The notes: generated from the letters alone by a model not told the origin. A stretch of 64,000 nt of DNA from Provencibacterium sp. (GCA_022793895.1 JAAWDS010000015.1:62001-126000); one strand, 5' to 3'. Positions 8,202 to 17,380 are shown, numbered from the stretch's first letter. A program made the numbers and translations.

Positions 8202-9071
8202 TCAACCCTTGACCGCGCCCACGGTCATGCCCTTGACGAAAAACCTTTGTACGAAGGGATAGACGGCGATCATGGGGAGAATGGCGATGACGACGATGGC
8301 GTAGACCAGCGTTTCGCGGGTGAAATCGAAGGCGCCGCCCATGTCGATGGAGGCCAGCATTTTGTTCTCGACGATCAGCTTTTTCAGAAGCACCTGTAGC
8401 GGAATCTTATTGATGTCCTTGAGCAGAATCATCGCCCAGAAGTAGCCGTTCCAGCGGTCAATGGCGCAATATAGGGTGATGGTGGCCAGCATGGGCTTTG
8501 CGAGCGGCAGCATAATCTGAAGGAAAATACGGAAGTTGGAGAGTCCGTCCAGCTTGGCGGATTCCTCCAGCTCCACCGGCAGCCCTTCAAAATAGGTGCG
8601 CATGATGATGATATAGAAGGCGGAGCAGGCAAAGCCGAAGATGATGCCGACCCGGCTGTTCATGAGTCCCAGCGAGTCCATGTTAAGATAGAAGGGGATC
8701 ATGCCGGCCTGAAACCACATGGTGAAGGAAACGATCATCCCCACCAGGCGGCGGCCCTTGAGCCGCTTGCGGGAGATGGCGTAAGCGCCCATCGACATGA
8801 TCGAAAGGCTGGCCAGGGTGCCGAAGAAGGTGTAAAAGAGGGTGTTGCCATAGGAATGCCAGAAATGATCGATCGTTTGGATTTTCGCATAGGCTTTCAG
8901 GTTCATATCCACCGGCCAGAGTACAACATTGCCCCGGATGACCTGGGATCCTTCGCTGATGGACGCAATAAAGGTATAGTAGAGCGGATACAGCGTCACC
9001 ACAATGACAAGCGAAAGCAGGATGATGTTAAACACATTGAAAACCGCTTCGCCCTTTGTCCGTTTAAGCAT
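8202..9071 (-). CDS. ABC sugar permease, LplC/YtcP type
   Basis: 289 residues, six predicted membrane segments beginning with VFNIILLSLVIVVTLYPLYY. The cytoplasmic EAA loop that contacts the ATPase is visible as EESAKLDGLSNFRIFLQIML near 180-200. The C-terminus ends in the typical QRFFVKGMTVGAVKG. The ATG is preceded by a purine-rich GGGGGGAAG. It lies 19 bases after the companion permease gene and 99 bases before the binding protein. With 9091-10056 it forms the transmembrane channel of the importer. Confidence 0.95.
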   Translation of the reverse strand: MLKRTKGEAVFNVFNIILLSLVIVVTLYPLYYTFIASISEGSQVIRGNVVLWPVDMNLKAYAKIQTIDHFWHSYGNTLFYTFFGTLASLSIMSMGAYAISRKRLKGRRLVGMIVSFTMWFQAGMIPFYLNMDSLGLMNSRVGIIFGFACSAFYIIIMRTYFEGLPVELEESAKLDGLSNFRIFLQIMLPLAKPMLATITLYCAIDRWNGYFWAMILLKDINKIPLQVLLKKLIVENKMLASIDMGGAFDFTRETLVYAIVVIAILPMIAVYPFVQRFFVKGMTVGAVKG

Positions 9072-9090
9072 ATTTCTTCCCCCCCTTTTT

Positions 9091-10056
9091 TTACCAAAGC
9101 CCGGTTTCGGTCAACCGGTTGCTGACTTTATTGGCGATGAGCACCAGGACGAGCGCAACGACCGAGTTGAACAGCCCGACCGCGGTCGCATAGTCGTAAC
9201 GCCCCTCTACAATGCCGGAACGGTAGACATAGGAGTTGATGACGTCGGCCGTTTCATAAACGCCGGGGTTATATAAGAGGATAATCGCCTCATAGCCGAC
9301 GTTTAGGATGCCGCCGAGCTGCACCAGCAGCATGACCACAATGGTGGGCAGCAGTCCGGGCAGGGTAATGTGCAGGAACTGCTTCCAGCGCCCGGCCCCG
9401 TCCACCCGCGCGGCCTCATAGAGATCCTCTGAGATGGAGGTCAGCGCGGCGATATAGACAATAGAGCCATAGCCGGTGTTTTTCCAGATGTTCATCAGCA
9501 GGTAAATGGGGACGAACATTTCCGGTTTGGAAAGGAAATAGACAGGTTCCCTCCCAAAGAACTGCAAAATGGCGTTTACAACGCCGCTGGTGGGCGAAAG
9601 GAAGCTCGTCAGCATGCTGCAAACGACAACCGTCGAGATGAAATGCGGAATATAGCTGATGGTTTGAACCGCCTTTTGGAATTTGCGGGCGCGCAGCTCA
9701 TTGAGAAGAACGGCGAGCAGAATGGGCGCCGGGAATCCAAAGACCAAGGTGCTGAGGCTGATGGTCAGCGTATTCCGGATCACCCGCCAGGCATAAGGCC
9801 CGGTGAAGAACTCGGTAAAATACTGAAAGCCGACCCATTTGCTGTCCCAGATCCCTTTAAAGGGGCTATAGTCCTTAAAGGCGATGAGCAGGCCGGTCAT
9901 CGGCTTATAGGCAAAGAGAAGGTAGAACAACAGCATGGGGACAAGCATGAGATAGAGATCATATTCATTGCGGAGATACTTCCCAAAGGAGCCGCGCCTT
10001 TTGACCGAAACCGCCGGGCGGCTGCCCTCTGCCTTTTGTGCACTGGTTTGAAGCAT
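9091..10056 (-). CDS. ABC sugar permease, LplB type
   Basis: 321 residues; first gene of the leftward operon. A basic cytoplasmic N-terminus (residues 1-35) precedes six membrane helices starting with LYLMLVPMLLFYLLFAYKP, a motif-rich segment usual for LplB proteins. The EAA loop is YEAARVDGAGRWKQFLHITL near residue 220. AGGAGGAAT lies upstream of ATG. Its promoter is at 10129-10157. Pairs with 8202-9071. Confidence 0.95.
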   Translation of the reverse strand: MLQTSAQKAEGSRPAVSVKRRGSFGKYLRNEYDLYLMLVPMLLFYLLFAYKPMTGLLIAFKDYSPFKGIWDSKWVGFQYFTEFFTGPYAWRVIRNTLTISLSTLVFGFPAPILLAVLLNELRARKFQKAVQTISYIPHFISTVVVCSMLTSFLSPTSGVVNAILQFFGREPVYFLSKPEMFVPIYLLMNIWKNTGYGSIVYIAALTSISEDLYEAARVDGAGRWKQFLHITLPGLLPTIVVMLLVQLGGILNVGYEAIILLYNPGVYETADVINSYVYRSGIVEGRYDYATAVGLFNSVVALVLVLIANKVSNRLTETGLW

Positions 10057-10128
10057 GCCTTTCCATTCCTCCTAAAATCCGTATTCCTAAGCATGGCCAA
10101 GCCGAACTATGATATATTTTACAAAAAC

Positions 10129-10157
10129 ATACTATCATCCGCCTGGTTACATGTCAA
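10129..10157 (-). promoter_or_regulatory. Promoter of the ABC-transporter operon
   Basis: On the minus strand TTGACA (10152-10157), 17 bases, TAGTAT (10129-10134), roughly 70 bases before the LplB-type permease gene. The surrounding 10057-10394 interval holds no gene; it contains this promoter and the terminator of the regulator gene. Confidence 0.8.
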
Positions 10158-10326
10158 TTTTCAATAATTACGAATGACGATTGCCTAAAAAAATCACCAT
10201 TTTCTATGATCGAAAGGGCTGGAAAGGGGAAAATCGTAAGTTTTGAAGAGAAGATACCGCCGCTTTATTGCGGCCATAGACGCTGGAGGGCAGTTGGTTT
10301 TGGAGCGCAAGCCTTACGGAAAGCGG

Positions 10327-10376
10327 AAAAGGCTTCGCCCATCCAGTGAAATGCTGCTGGATGGGCGAAGCCTTTT
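10327..10376 (-). terminator. Terminator of the AraC-type sensor gene
   Basis: Stem of about 20 bp (AAAAGGCTTCGCCCATCCAG and its exact complement) with a ten-base loop, ending in TTTT on the minus strand, 19 bases beyond the regulator stop. It insulates the regulator from the transporter operon. Confidence 0.85.
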
Positions 10377-10394
10377 GCTCCGGTCCGCAGGCGT

Positions 10395-12578
10395 TCAGCG
10401 GCCGGAAAGGTGTTCGCGGATATACTGGCCGGGAGAGAGGCCGCTGAATTTTTTAAAAATCCGGATCAGCGTGTTGACGTTCCCGATCCCTACCTGTTCG
10501 CCGAGGGCGGAAAGTTTCATGTCGGGATCTCCCTTCAACAGCTCCACCGCGCGTTCAAAGCGGATCTTTGAGATATAGTCCTTAAAGTTGTCCTGCATGG
10601 TGGATTTGAACAGGGTGGACATGTAGTTGGGGGAAAGATTGAAATGCTCGGCCAGCGTCAGGAGCGAAAGATCGGTTTGCAGATTGGCCGCAATGTAGGC
10701 TTTAAGCTGCTGTTCCAGATTTTCGGCCTTTTGAACCTGGGTGCTTTGCACCGCTTCCAGAATCCGATCGAACAGGCGCAGCGTATAGTCCCGCAGCGCG
10801 CCGCTGCTTTCACACAGCTTAAATTCCAAGAAAACCATCTCGTCCGGCTGGACAATCCGCTTCATGTCCAGGCCCATCTGTTGGAGAATGCGGTTGACGG
10901 TGTTGACCAGCGCAAAGGTGAAGAGATCCCGCCCCTCGTTGGTTTGAAAGGCGCGCTGGGCATATTCTTCAAAGATATAATCCAGCAGCCGGCGGACCTC
11001 TTTTTCGTCCCCCTGTTCCACCGCCTCGATCAGCTTGAGCTCGTTGTGGATGGGGTAGACGATGATCTCGGCGGGAAGCTGTAGATAATCGTTGTAATCA
11101 TAGACGCTGCGCGGCGGCATGCGGCGCTTATTTTCTACAATGCGGTTTACCGCGACAAAGGCCGGGCGCAGTTCGGCAATGCCGCAGCAGCGTTGACCAA
11201 CATAGGCGGTGATGCCCTGGAAGAAGGCCGTATCGATAAAGGTGACGATCTCTTGAAGCGCCTCTTTCAAGGGGTGCAAGTCAGGATCCTGAATGATGAA
11301 GCAGAGCCTTCCGGAATAATTGAGCACCTTTTCGGCGGTATAGCGGGCGCGGATTTGCTCGTCCAGCACCGCTATCAGCTCTTCCGGCAGCTCGAACAGA
11401 ACGGGTACGGTCGCCCCATCCAGCCATTCCAGCTGATATTTTTTCAAATCGTCCATGAGGGTATCCTGGTTGCAGGTATCCTGCAAGATGCTGTTGACCA
11501 GATCGGTTTTCAGCGTGCTGGCGTTTTCCTCCAGCTTGGCCACCAGCTCTTGATTGCGGCTGCGGATTTCTACCACATTCTGCGCGATATAATCCATCTC
11601 ATTCTGAAAGTCCTTGGAAGGGTTGTCGTTGACCTCGAAAGAGAGAAAGGTGTCTATCAGCCGCTCAATGGGGCGGTACAGCCGGACGGAGAACAGCGCT
11701 ATCATGCCGAAGGCCAGCAGGCAGACGGCCACCACGAGGATTCCCATCCGCAGCAGGAGGGAGGCCGTTTGTATGGCGACGGGAGGTTCGGTCAGATAAT
11801 AATAGTAGGTCAGGTCCAGCCGGCTCGATCGCATCCACCGGTAGGAGACGCCCTCTATCCGGCTCTCCTGAAGCGCGCGGCCGGTTCCCTCCTCCGGAAA
11901 AGAAAGCGGAGAGGGGAGGCCGGTGCGCAGGTCGATCATTTTGTCGTCCTCCACCTGAAATTCGATGTGCATATCCGGATCGATCGGATAGAGGTTCAAC
12001 GCCGGACGGTCGGCATAAACGCCGACGATCATGCGGCTGCCGACATAGTCCTTTTGGGTGAGGTAGATGATTTTCTCGTCGGTAAGGATGAAGCGATCGT
12101 TGCGCGAGGAGTGCAGGCTGTCGATCACCGATCGGTAGAACGCCGGGCTTAGTTTAAGCTGATCGAGCAGCGAGGAGAGGGAAAGGGAGCTCAGGCTGGA
12201 GACGGCCGTATCGTCCCCGCTTTTGTGCGCGACAAACGTATAGCTGCCGCTGGAGGATACATTGTTCGCCAGGCTTGCAAACTCCTGAAGGTCCTGAAAG
12301 AGCGCGGTCATCTGCGGGTAATAGGTGGTGTGGGAACTGAAGGCGAATTGATCGAGGGTGCGCAGGGACTTTATCTTCTGCGCCATGAGCTGCATGCTTT
12401 TGAAGGCGTTGTCGCAGCTCATGGCATAAGCGGAAAAGCTCTCGTCGCTATAAGCCTCCAGCCGTTCCTTGGTGTCATATTGAATATAGAGGAGGAATCC
12501 GGAAAAGCAAGCGAGAATGAGCAGGCAAACGATGAACGAATAGGTCAACAAAACCCGGTTAAAAAAAGACCTTTTCAT
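10395..12578 (-). CDS. Membrane-anchored sensor regulator with AraC-type DNA-binding domain
   Basis: 727 residues. One-component transmembrane regulators of this build sense an extracellular ligand or a binding protein and activate neighbouring sugar operons. Seen in order: TM1 (about 10-32), a large extracellular sensor region (35-275), TM2 (about 277-300, MGILVVAVCLLAFGMIALFS), a HAMP-like/linker stretch starting RLYRPIERLIDTF, a long cytoplasmic region, and two AraC helix-turn-helices in the last 100 residues (LTLAEHFNLSPNYMSTLFK; LSALGEQVGIGNVNTLIRIF) ending FSGLSPGQYI. GGAGGAGGG precedes ATG. It lies directly upstream of the ABC operon on the same strand, so it is the probable activator of the promoter at 10129-10157. 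Confidence 0.93.
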   Translation of the reverse strand: MKRSFFNRVLLTYSFIVCLLILACFSGFLLYIQYDTKERLEAYSDESFSAYAMSCDNAFKSMQLMAQKIKSLRTLDQFAFSSHTTYYPQMTALFQDLQEFASLANNVSSSGSYTFVAHKSGDDTAVSSLSSLSLSSLLDQLKLSPAFYRSVIDSLHSSRNDRFILTDEKIIYLTQKDYVGSRMIVGVYADRPALNLYPIDPDMHIEFQVEDDKMIDLRTGLPSPLSFPEEGTGRALQESRIEGVSYRWMRSSRLDLTYYYYLTEPPVAIQTASLLLRMGILVVAVCLLAFGMIALFSVRLYRPIERLIDTFLSFEVNDNPSKDFQNEMDYIAQNVVEIRSRNQELVAKLEENASTLKTDLVNSILQDTCNQDTLMDDLKKYQLEWLDGATVPVLFELPEELIAVLDEQIRARYTAEKVLNYSGRLCFIIQDPDLHPLKEALQEIVTFIDTAFFQGITAYVGQRCCGIAELRPAFVAVNRIVENKRRMPPRSVYDYNDYLQLPAEIIVYPIHNELKLIEAVEQGDEKEVRRLLDYIFEEYAQRAFQTNEGRDLFTFALVNTVNRILQQMGLDMKRIVQPDEMVFLEFKLCESSGALRDYTLRLFDRILEAVQSTQVQKAENLEQQLKAYIAANLQTDLSLLTLAEHFNLSPNYMSTLFKSTMQDNFKDYISKIRFERAVELLKGDPDMKLSALGEQVGIGNVNTLIRIFKKFSGLSPGQYIREHLSGR

Positions 12579-12727
12579 AATCCCTCCTCCAAACGGCGCT
12601 GCCGTCCATAGGGCGGTAGATAAGCGCTGGAAAATCGAACCGAATAGTAGCGCTAAGGAGAACGCCTATTCCACCTGAAGTCTGTCTGAAAGATTGCGCG
12701 CTGAGAATCAAGCGTCCGGCTTTTGCA

Positions 12728-12858
12728 GAAAAGTGTAGGTTTAATAACGACATTCTTTGTCCTCTTAACCGATACTTTTCCGCATTATACGGAAAAGTAT
12801 CGGTTTTTTGTGTTTCACGAACGTACAACAACCCGTTTAACAAACCTACACTTTTTAC
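12728..12858. repeat. Inverted-repeat element of about 130 bp with a central palindrome
   Basis: Outer arms AAAAGTGTAGGTTT (about 12729-12742) and AAACCTACACTTTT (about 12841-12855) are complementary over 14 bases. In the middle is a separate 16-bp perfect hairpin, AACCGATACTTTTCCG with its complement (12767-12802), ending in TTTTTT on the + strand. It fills the 287-base gap between the regulator gene and the PII-like gene. It could be a small non-autonomous element or a double terminator; no obvious target duplication is visible. Confidence 0.6.
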
Positions 12859-12865
12859 AAAGATT

Positions 12866-13567
12866 CTAGCCCAGGCTATCAAAATTGAGTCCCGCCATGT
12901 CGCCGATGGGCAGCGAGAAGAGGATGCCGGCCTTTTCGGTGGACAGACCGGCCACACGGTTGATCTCCTGCATCAGCCCCTGCTTGATGGAACGCGGGAC
13001 GATGATGGCGATGATCTCCTTCTCCGGCTGGATGGTAAAGCCGAGGAGATTTTCCGCATCCTCAAAGCCGACCCGCCGCGCATGCAGGACGGTTCCGCCG
13101 CGCGCGCCCACCTTTTTGGCGGCTGCCATCACTTCGTCGGTATAGCCGTGGTTGAGGATGGTTAAGATCAGATCGCATTGTTTCTCACCCTGCATAATAT
13201 CCTCCTCTTTTGAATCGTCAGAATGTTCGTGCTTGCAGAGCACGCGCTGCACCTGCCCGCTCACGCCGGTCAGCGGAATGGTGAACAGGATTCCCTTGCC
13301 GGGATTGTGCAATTGGAACTGATCGCTGGCCTTGCGGATAAGCGGCTTCACCCGGAAGGCGGGGATCATGGTGAAAACAACGTCCTTTTCGGTCTCTCCG
13401 ATTCCGAGATAATCTAAAATTTCGGAATTGGCGGTGCCAAGACCCAGGCAGTTGTAGTTGAAGTGCAGCTGTTCGCTGCGGTAAAGATCCACCACGCGGG
13501 CGCCTTTTCCACGATCCACAATCGTAACCATGAGCTGGATTTTCTGATCAATGGGCATGGCCGGCAT
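12866..13567 (-). CDS. PII-like protein with two tandem PII domains
   Basis: 233 residues, about twice the size of a PII monomer. The two halves each start with the PII-like strand pattern (QKIQLMVTIVDRGKGARVVDLY at 9-30; KQCDLILTILNHGYTDEVMAAAKKVGARGGTVLHAR from about 128) and end alike (KGILFTIPLTGVSG near 92-105; KAGILFSLPIGDMAG near 215). GARGGTVLHAR matches the G-RG segment of PII proteins; the first half lacks the clear uridylylation-loop motif of GlnB. The gene overlaps the end of the DUF1538 gene by about 20 bases, or 11 if the second ATG at 13558 is used, so translation is coupled. Probably a regulatory partner of that membrane protein; the ligand is unknown. Confidence 0.85.
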   Translation of the reverse strand: MPAMPIDQKIQLMVTIVDRGKGARVVDLYRSEQLHFNYNCLGLGTANSEILDYLGIGETEKDVVFTMIPAFRVKPLIRKASDQFQLHNPGKGILFTIPLTGVSGQVQRVLCKHEHSDDSKEEDIMQGEKQCDLILTILNHGYTDEVMAAAKKVGARGGTVLHARRVGFEDAENLLGFTIQPEKEIIAIIVPRSIKQGLMQEINRVAGLSTEKAGILFSLPIGDMAGLNFDSLG

Positions 13568-15104
13568 GCGGCTCCTCCTCTCCTTGCTCTAAGTCGTCGG
13601 TGTAATCGATGATTTCATCAAACAGATCCTGCTGCTCCTCCGGCGTCAGGTCGGCGGCGCGGATATTCTTGCGCTTGCAGACAAGTCCTAAGAGCTGGAT
13701 GGTAATCAGCGGCGTCATGGCGACCATGGCCACAATGCCGAAGGCGTCGGTTAAAATGTCGCCCCCCAAGCTCTCGCAGGCGCCCATGGCAAAGGGGAGC
13801 AGAAAGGTGGCGGTCATCGGCCCGCTGGCCACCCCGCCCGAATCGAAGGCGATAGCGGTGAAGATTTTGGGGACAATAAAGGTCAGCCCCAGGGCGAGCG
13901 CATAGCCTGGGATTAAGAACCAGAAAATGGAAATCCCGGTGATGACGCGCACCAGGGCCAGCCCGACCGATACCGCGACGCCGATGGACAGGCTGAGCTG
14001 CATCGCCTTCTGAGGGACGGCGCCGCCGGTCAGCTCCTCTACCTGCTTGTTCAGCACATGGACCGCCGGCTCGGCCGCGACGATGAAATAACCGATTATC
14101 ATCCCCAGCGGGACAATCATCCATTCATGCTGCGCCATCTGCTCGCCGATGTAGTTGCCGGCCGGCATGAAGCCGACGTTGGCCCCCGTTAGGAAAAGCA
14201 CCAGGCCGATAAAGGTGTAAACGATGCCGACCATGATTTTGATGAGCGGGTAGCGCCGCAGCCGCAGCCGCAGCAGCTGGAAGGCGGTGAAGAACAGGAT
14301 GATAGGCGTTAAGCCGAAAAGTACCTCCCGGATGTAGGCGGGGAAACCAGCGGCGAATTGTTCGCCCACATCCTTGGAGGTGAACACGCGCGGAACGGTG
14401 AACGGCGTATAATCCACCTCGGTGGATTGGAAGCACATGCCCAGAAGGAGCACAGCCAAAATCGGCCCTACGCTACAGAGCGCGACGGTGCCGAAGTTGC
14501 TGTCCTCCTCATCGTTCTGCCGGGCCATGGAGGCGGTGCCGATGCCCAGGGCCATGATAAAGGGGACGGTGATCGGCCCGGTGGTGACGCCGCCTGAGTC
14601 GAAGGCGACCGCCAGAAATTCCCTGGGGATGAACAGGGCCAGCAGAAAGACCAGGAGATACAGCAGCACCAGCATGCGCGAGAGCGGCCAGCCGAAGCGG
14701 GTGCGCAGCATGGAAACCGCCAGAAAGAGCCCGACGCCGGCGGCTACCGTTAGGATAATCACCATATCGGGAACGGCGGGCACCTGCCGCGCGAGCACCG
14801 TTAGATCCGGCTCTGCGATGGTGACAACCACGCCGATGATAAAGCTGATGAGAAGGATAGGGCCCATCCGTTTGCTTTTGGCGATTTCACCGCCAATGCC
14901 GTCGCCCATCGGCATCATCGCCATATCCACGCCGAGGGAGAAGAAACCCATTCCCACAATGAGCATCACAGCGCCGAAGAGAAACAGCATCAGCGTGCCG
15001 ATAGGCATGGGAGCGGTGGTAAAGGAAAGGATAAGGACGATCAGTGTGATGGGAAGCACCGAGGAGAGCGCTTCATTGATCTTTTCTTTTAGCTTTTTTT
15101 TCAT
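13548..15104 (-). CDS. DUF1538-family integral membrane protein
   Basis: 518 residues with about 12-14 hydrophobic segments. It is internally duplicated: the signature AFDSGGV-TGP-T occurs at about 166 (AFDSGGVTTGPITVPFIMAL) and again at about 418 (AFDSGGVASGPMTATFLLPF), and EPDLTVLARQV / EPAVHVLNKQV are likewise paired. This inverted or tandem repeat of a membrane unit is typical of transporters and channels, and DUF1538 is annotated as such without known substrate. The C-terminal tail is acidic then His-containing (EEPHAGHAH). Followed by the overlapping tandem PII-like gene. Promoter at 15183-15211. Confidence 0.9.
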   Translation of the reverse strand: MKKKLKEKINEALSSVLPITLIVLILSFTTAPMPIGTLMLFLFGAVMLIVGMGFFSLGVDMAMMPMGDGIGGEIAKSKRMGPILLISFIIGVVVTIAEPDLTVLARQVPAVPDMVIILTVAAGVGLFLAVSMLRTRFGWPLSRMLVLLYLLVFLLALFIPREFLAVAFDSGGVTTGPITVPFIMALGIGTASMARQNDEEDSNFGTVALCSVGPILAVLLLGMCFQSTEVDYTPFTVPRVFTSKDVGEQFAAGFPAYIREVLFGLTPIILFFTAFQLLRLRLRRYPLIKIMVGIVYTFIGLVLFLTGANVGFMPAGNYIGEQMAQHEWMIVPLGMIIGYFIVAAEPAVHVLNKQVEELTGGAVPQKAMQLSLSIGVAVSVGLALVRVITGISIFWFLIPGYALALGLTFIVPKIFTAIAFDSGGVASGPMTATFLLPFAMGACESLGGDILTDAFGIVAMVAMTPLITIQLLGLVCKRKNIRAADLTPEEQQDLFDEIIDYTDDLEQGEEEPHAGHAH

Positions 15105-15182
15105 TCATGCACCACTCTTTCCTGTCGGTTTGACGGCCGGATGAGAACCGGCCAGGCGGGATTTATCCGCAAAGATAATTTT

Positions 15183-15211
15183 ATTTTATCATAAAACAAG
15201 AATTTGTGCAA
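15183..15211 (-). promoter_or_regulatory. Promoter of the DUF1538/PII-like operon
   Basis: On the minus strand TTGCAC (15206-15211), 17 bases, TAAAAT (15183-15188), about 80 bases before the DUF1538 start. The rest of the 15105-15553 gap shows AT-rich patches and the operator candidate at 15517, but no convincing gene. Confidence 0.65.
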
Positions 15212-15516
15212 CAAGAAGCGGCCGGGCGTTTCTTCCGTTTTGGTGAATATGACGGCGATTCCTGTCGCCGCACCCGGTTTCTTTTTAGGATCCGGTTCTT
15301 CCGGCGAATCAGGATTTTCCCGGCGCTTTCTTCCGTCTGCGACGGCGGCAGGGGCTTTGAGAGGAAAGAAAGCGCCGCGCAGGAAAATCTTTCTGTGCGT
15401 TATCCTATAACTTCCTTCCCGTTTTATATAAAAGCCGGACAAAATAAAACGGAAACGAACGGCATGAAAACCGTTCAAACGATGAGGCCGCAGCTCCGGG
15501 GCGGGACTTCATCAGG

Positions 15517-15528
15517 AAGCGAACGCTT
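15517..15528. promoter_or_regulatory. Palindromic operator candidate before the beta-glucuronidase gene
   Basis: AAGCGAACGCTT, an inverted repeat (AAGCG/CGCTT) resembling LacI/GalR-family half-sites, 25 bases upstream of the GUS start and just before its ribosome binding site. No LacI-type gene is in the window, so the regulator would be elsewhere. Confidence 0.35.
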
Positions 15529-15553
15529 ACAAAACCGCTAAGGAGGGCCTATC

Positions 15554-17380
15554 ATGCTTGAATATTCCATGTTGTATCCCCGCGAAAGCGTTTCCCGGCG
15601 GGCAAAGCGTCTGGACGGTATCTGGAAATTTCAATTGGATCCCGCTGGAAAGGGAAAGGCGGCCGGTTGGGCAAACGGCCTGCCGTCGCCGGATTGGATC
15701 CCCGTTCCCTCCAGCTTTTCCGATCTGTATACGGATAAGCAGACGCGCGAGTATGCCGGCGATTTTTGGTATGAGACCCAATTTGTCATACCGGCAGATT
15801 GGGAGGGGCGCGAGATTGGCGTCCGGTTCGGCTGCGCGACGCACCGGGCGTCGGTATATCTGAACGGGCGGATAGCGGCTACCCATGAGGGAGGTTTTCT
15901 CCCCTTCTGCGCGCGCATTACCAGCCTGGCGCGCTATGGGGAGGAAAACCGGCTGGCCGTGTGCGTGAACAACGAGCTGAGCGAAACCACCCTCCCCTGC
16001 GGACGGACGGTAGAGCTTGCCGGGGGACGCAAAATCAACAAGCCTTACTTTGATTTCTTTAACTATTCCGGCTTGCAGCGCCCGGTTTACCTAACGGCGC
16101 TCCCCAGAGAATCGATCTTTGATTTCACCCTCTGCCCCCGCCTGGAGGGGACAGATGCCGAGGTGGACTATGAGATTGTCACCACCGGGGAGCATCCGGT
16201 AGAAATCGAGGTGCGGGATGCCTCCGGCGCCTTAGCCGCTTCGGCGAAGGGGAAGCGGGGCACGCTGCACATTCCCCATGCGCGGCTCTGGCGGGTTCGG
16301 GACGCCTACCTCTATCAGTTTACGATGCGCATCGCCGGGGAGAACGGGGTTATCGACGAATACAGCGAACCGGCCGGGATCCGGACGGTGGAGGTGCGCG
16401 GCGAGGACATCCTTCTCAACGGCGAACCGGTCTATCTCAAGGGCTTCGGCAAGCATGAAGACAGCGACACCGTCGGGCGCAGCTTCAGTCCGGCGGTGAT
16501 GAAACGGGATTTTGAGCTCATGAAGTGGGTAGGGGCCAACTCCTTTCGTACCTCGCACTATCCCTACAGCGAGGAAATCCTTCAGGCCGCTGATCGGGAG
16601 GGATTCCTGGTGGTGGACGAGGTGGCGGCTGTGGGTATGTTTGAAAGCCTGATGAACTTTATGGAGGCCAGCACCGGAAAGCAGACGGCTTTTTTTGAAA
16701 AGCCCACGACCGCCGCGCTGCTGGAGAACCACCTGCGCGCGCTGGAGGAATTGATCACCCGCGATAAAAACCATGCCTCGGTCATTCTCTGGAGCCTTTT
16801 CAACGAGCCGGAAACCACCCATGCGGCCGCCGCTCCCTATTTTGAAACGGTATTCCGGCGCGCACATGAGCTAGACGCCCAAAAACGGCCGCGCACCTTT
16901 GCGTTGATTATGAATTCGCTGCCGCATACCTGCCAATGCTACCAGTTCAGCGACGTCGTCTCTCTCAACCGCTACTACGGCTGGTATGTCCTGGGCGGGA
17001 ACGAGATAGAGGAGGCCGAAGCGGCGTTTCGGAAGGAGTTGGACGCCTGGAAGGAGCTAGGGCTCCGCAAGCCGTTCCTCTTTACCGAATATGGGACGGA
17101 TACCGCTCCAGGCATTCACAAGCTCCCCAGCGCAATGTGGAGCGAGGAGTATCAGCTCGAATATTTAAAGATGAACCACCGTGTTTTTGACAGCTACCCG
17201 TTCGTCCGGGGCGAACAGGTCTGGAATTTTGCCGATTTCATGACCAGCGAGGGGATCCTGCGCATGGACGGGAACAAAAAAGGGATCTTTACCCGACAGC
17301 GCCAGCCGAAAGCGGCCGCCTTCTATTTCAAAGAACGGTGGGAATCGCTGCCCTCCGGCTTTAAGGGCGGAAACGGCTAA
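15554..17380 (+). CDS. uidA: Beta-glucuronidase, glycoside hydrolase family 2
   Basis: 608 residues, the length of E. coli GUS. Hydrolyses beta-D-glucuronides to glucuronate and aglycone. Domains: N-terminal jelly-roll sugar-binding (1-180), immunoglobulin-like (180-275), TIM barrel (275-600). The acid/base is Glu418 in WSLFNEPETTH and the nucleophile Glu512 in FTEYGTD. The NRYYGWY segment and the GNKKGIF motif, whose Asn and Lys recognise the glucuronate carboxylate, are both present, which favours true glucuronidase over galactosidase. Between DEVAAVG and RALEELITRDKNH the active-site loop has the same length as in the E. coli enzyme, so it looks like the Loop 1 class. No signal peptide, so cytoplasmic. 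AAGGAGGG precedes ATG. Followed by a GPH symporter. Confidence 0.96.
   Translation: MLEYSMLYPRESVSRRAKRLDGIWKFQLDPAGKGKAAGWANGLPSPDWIPVPSSFSDLYTDKQTREYAGDFWYETQFVIPADWEGREIGVRFGCATHRASVYLNGRIAATHEGGFLPFCARITSLARYGEENRLAVCVNNELSETTLPCGRTVELAGGRKINKPYFDFFNYSGLQRPVYLTALPRESIFDFTLCPRLEGTDAEVDYEIVTTGEHPVEIEVRDASGALAASAKGKRGTLHIPHARLWRVRDAYLYQFTMRIAGENGVIDEYSEPAGIRTVEVRGEDILLNGEPVYLKGFGKHEDSDTVGRSFSPAVMKRDFELMKWVGANSFRTSHYPYSEEILQAADREGFLVVDEVAAVGMFESLMNFMEASTGKQTAFFEKPTTAALLENHLRALEELITRDKNHASVILWSLFNEPETTHAAAAPYFETVFRRAHELDAQKRPRTFALIMNSLPHTCQCYQFSDVVSLNRYYGWYVLGGNEIEEAEAAFRKELDAWKELGLRKPFLFTEYGTDTAPGIHKLPSAMWSEEYQLEYLKMNHRVFDSYPFVRGEQVWNFADFMTSEGILRMDGNKKGIFTRQRQPKAAAFYFKERWESLPSGFKGGNG

Noticed and set aside
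12767-12807. Terminator for a rightward gene
   Set aside because: The T tract is on the + strand but no + gene precedes it; it is better seen as the centre of the inverted-repeat element.
15206-15541. Small frames in the gap before the beta-glucuronidase gene
   Set aside because: No ribosome sites, no recognisable product, and they overlap the leftward promoter and the operator candidate.
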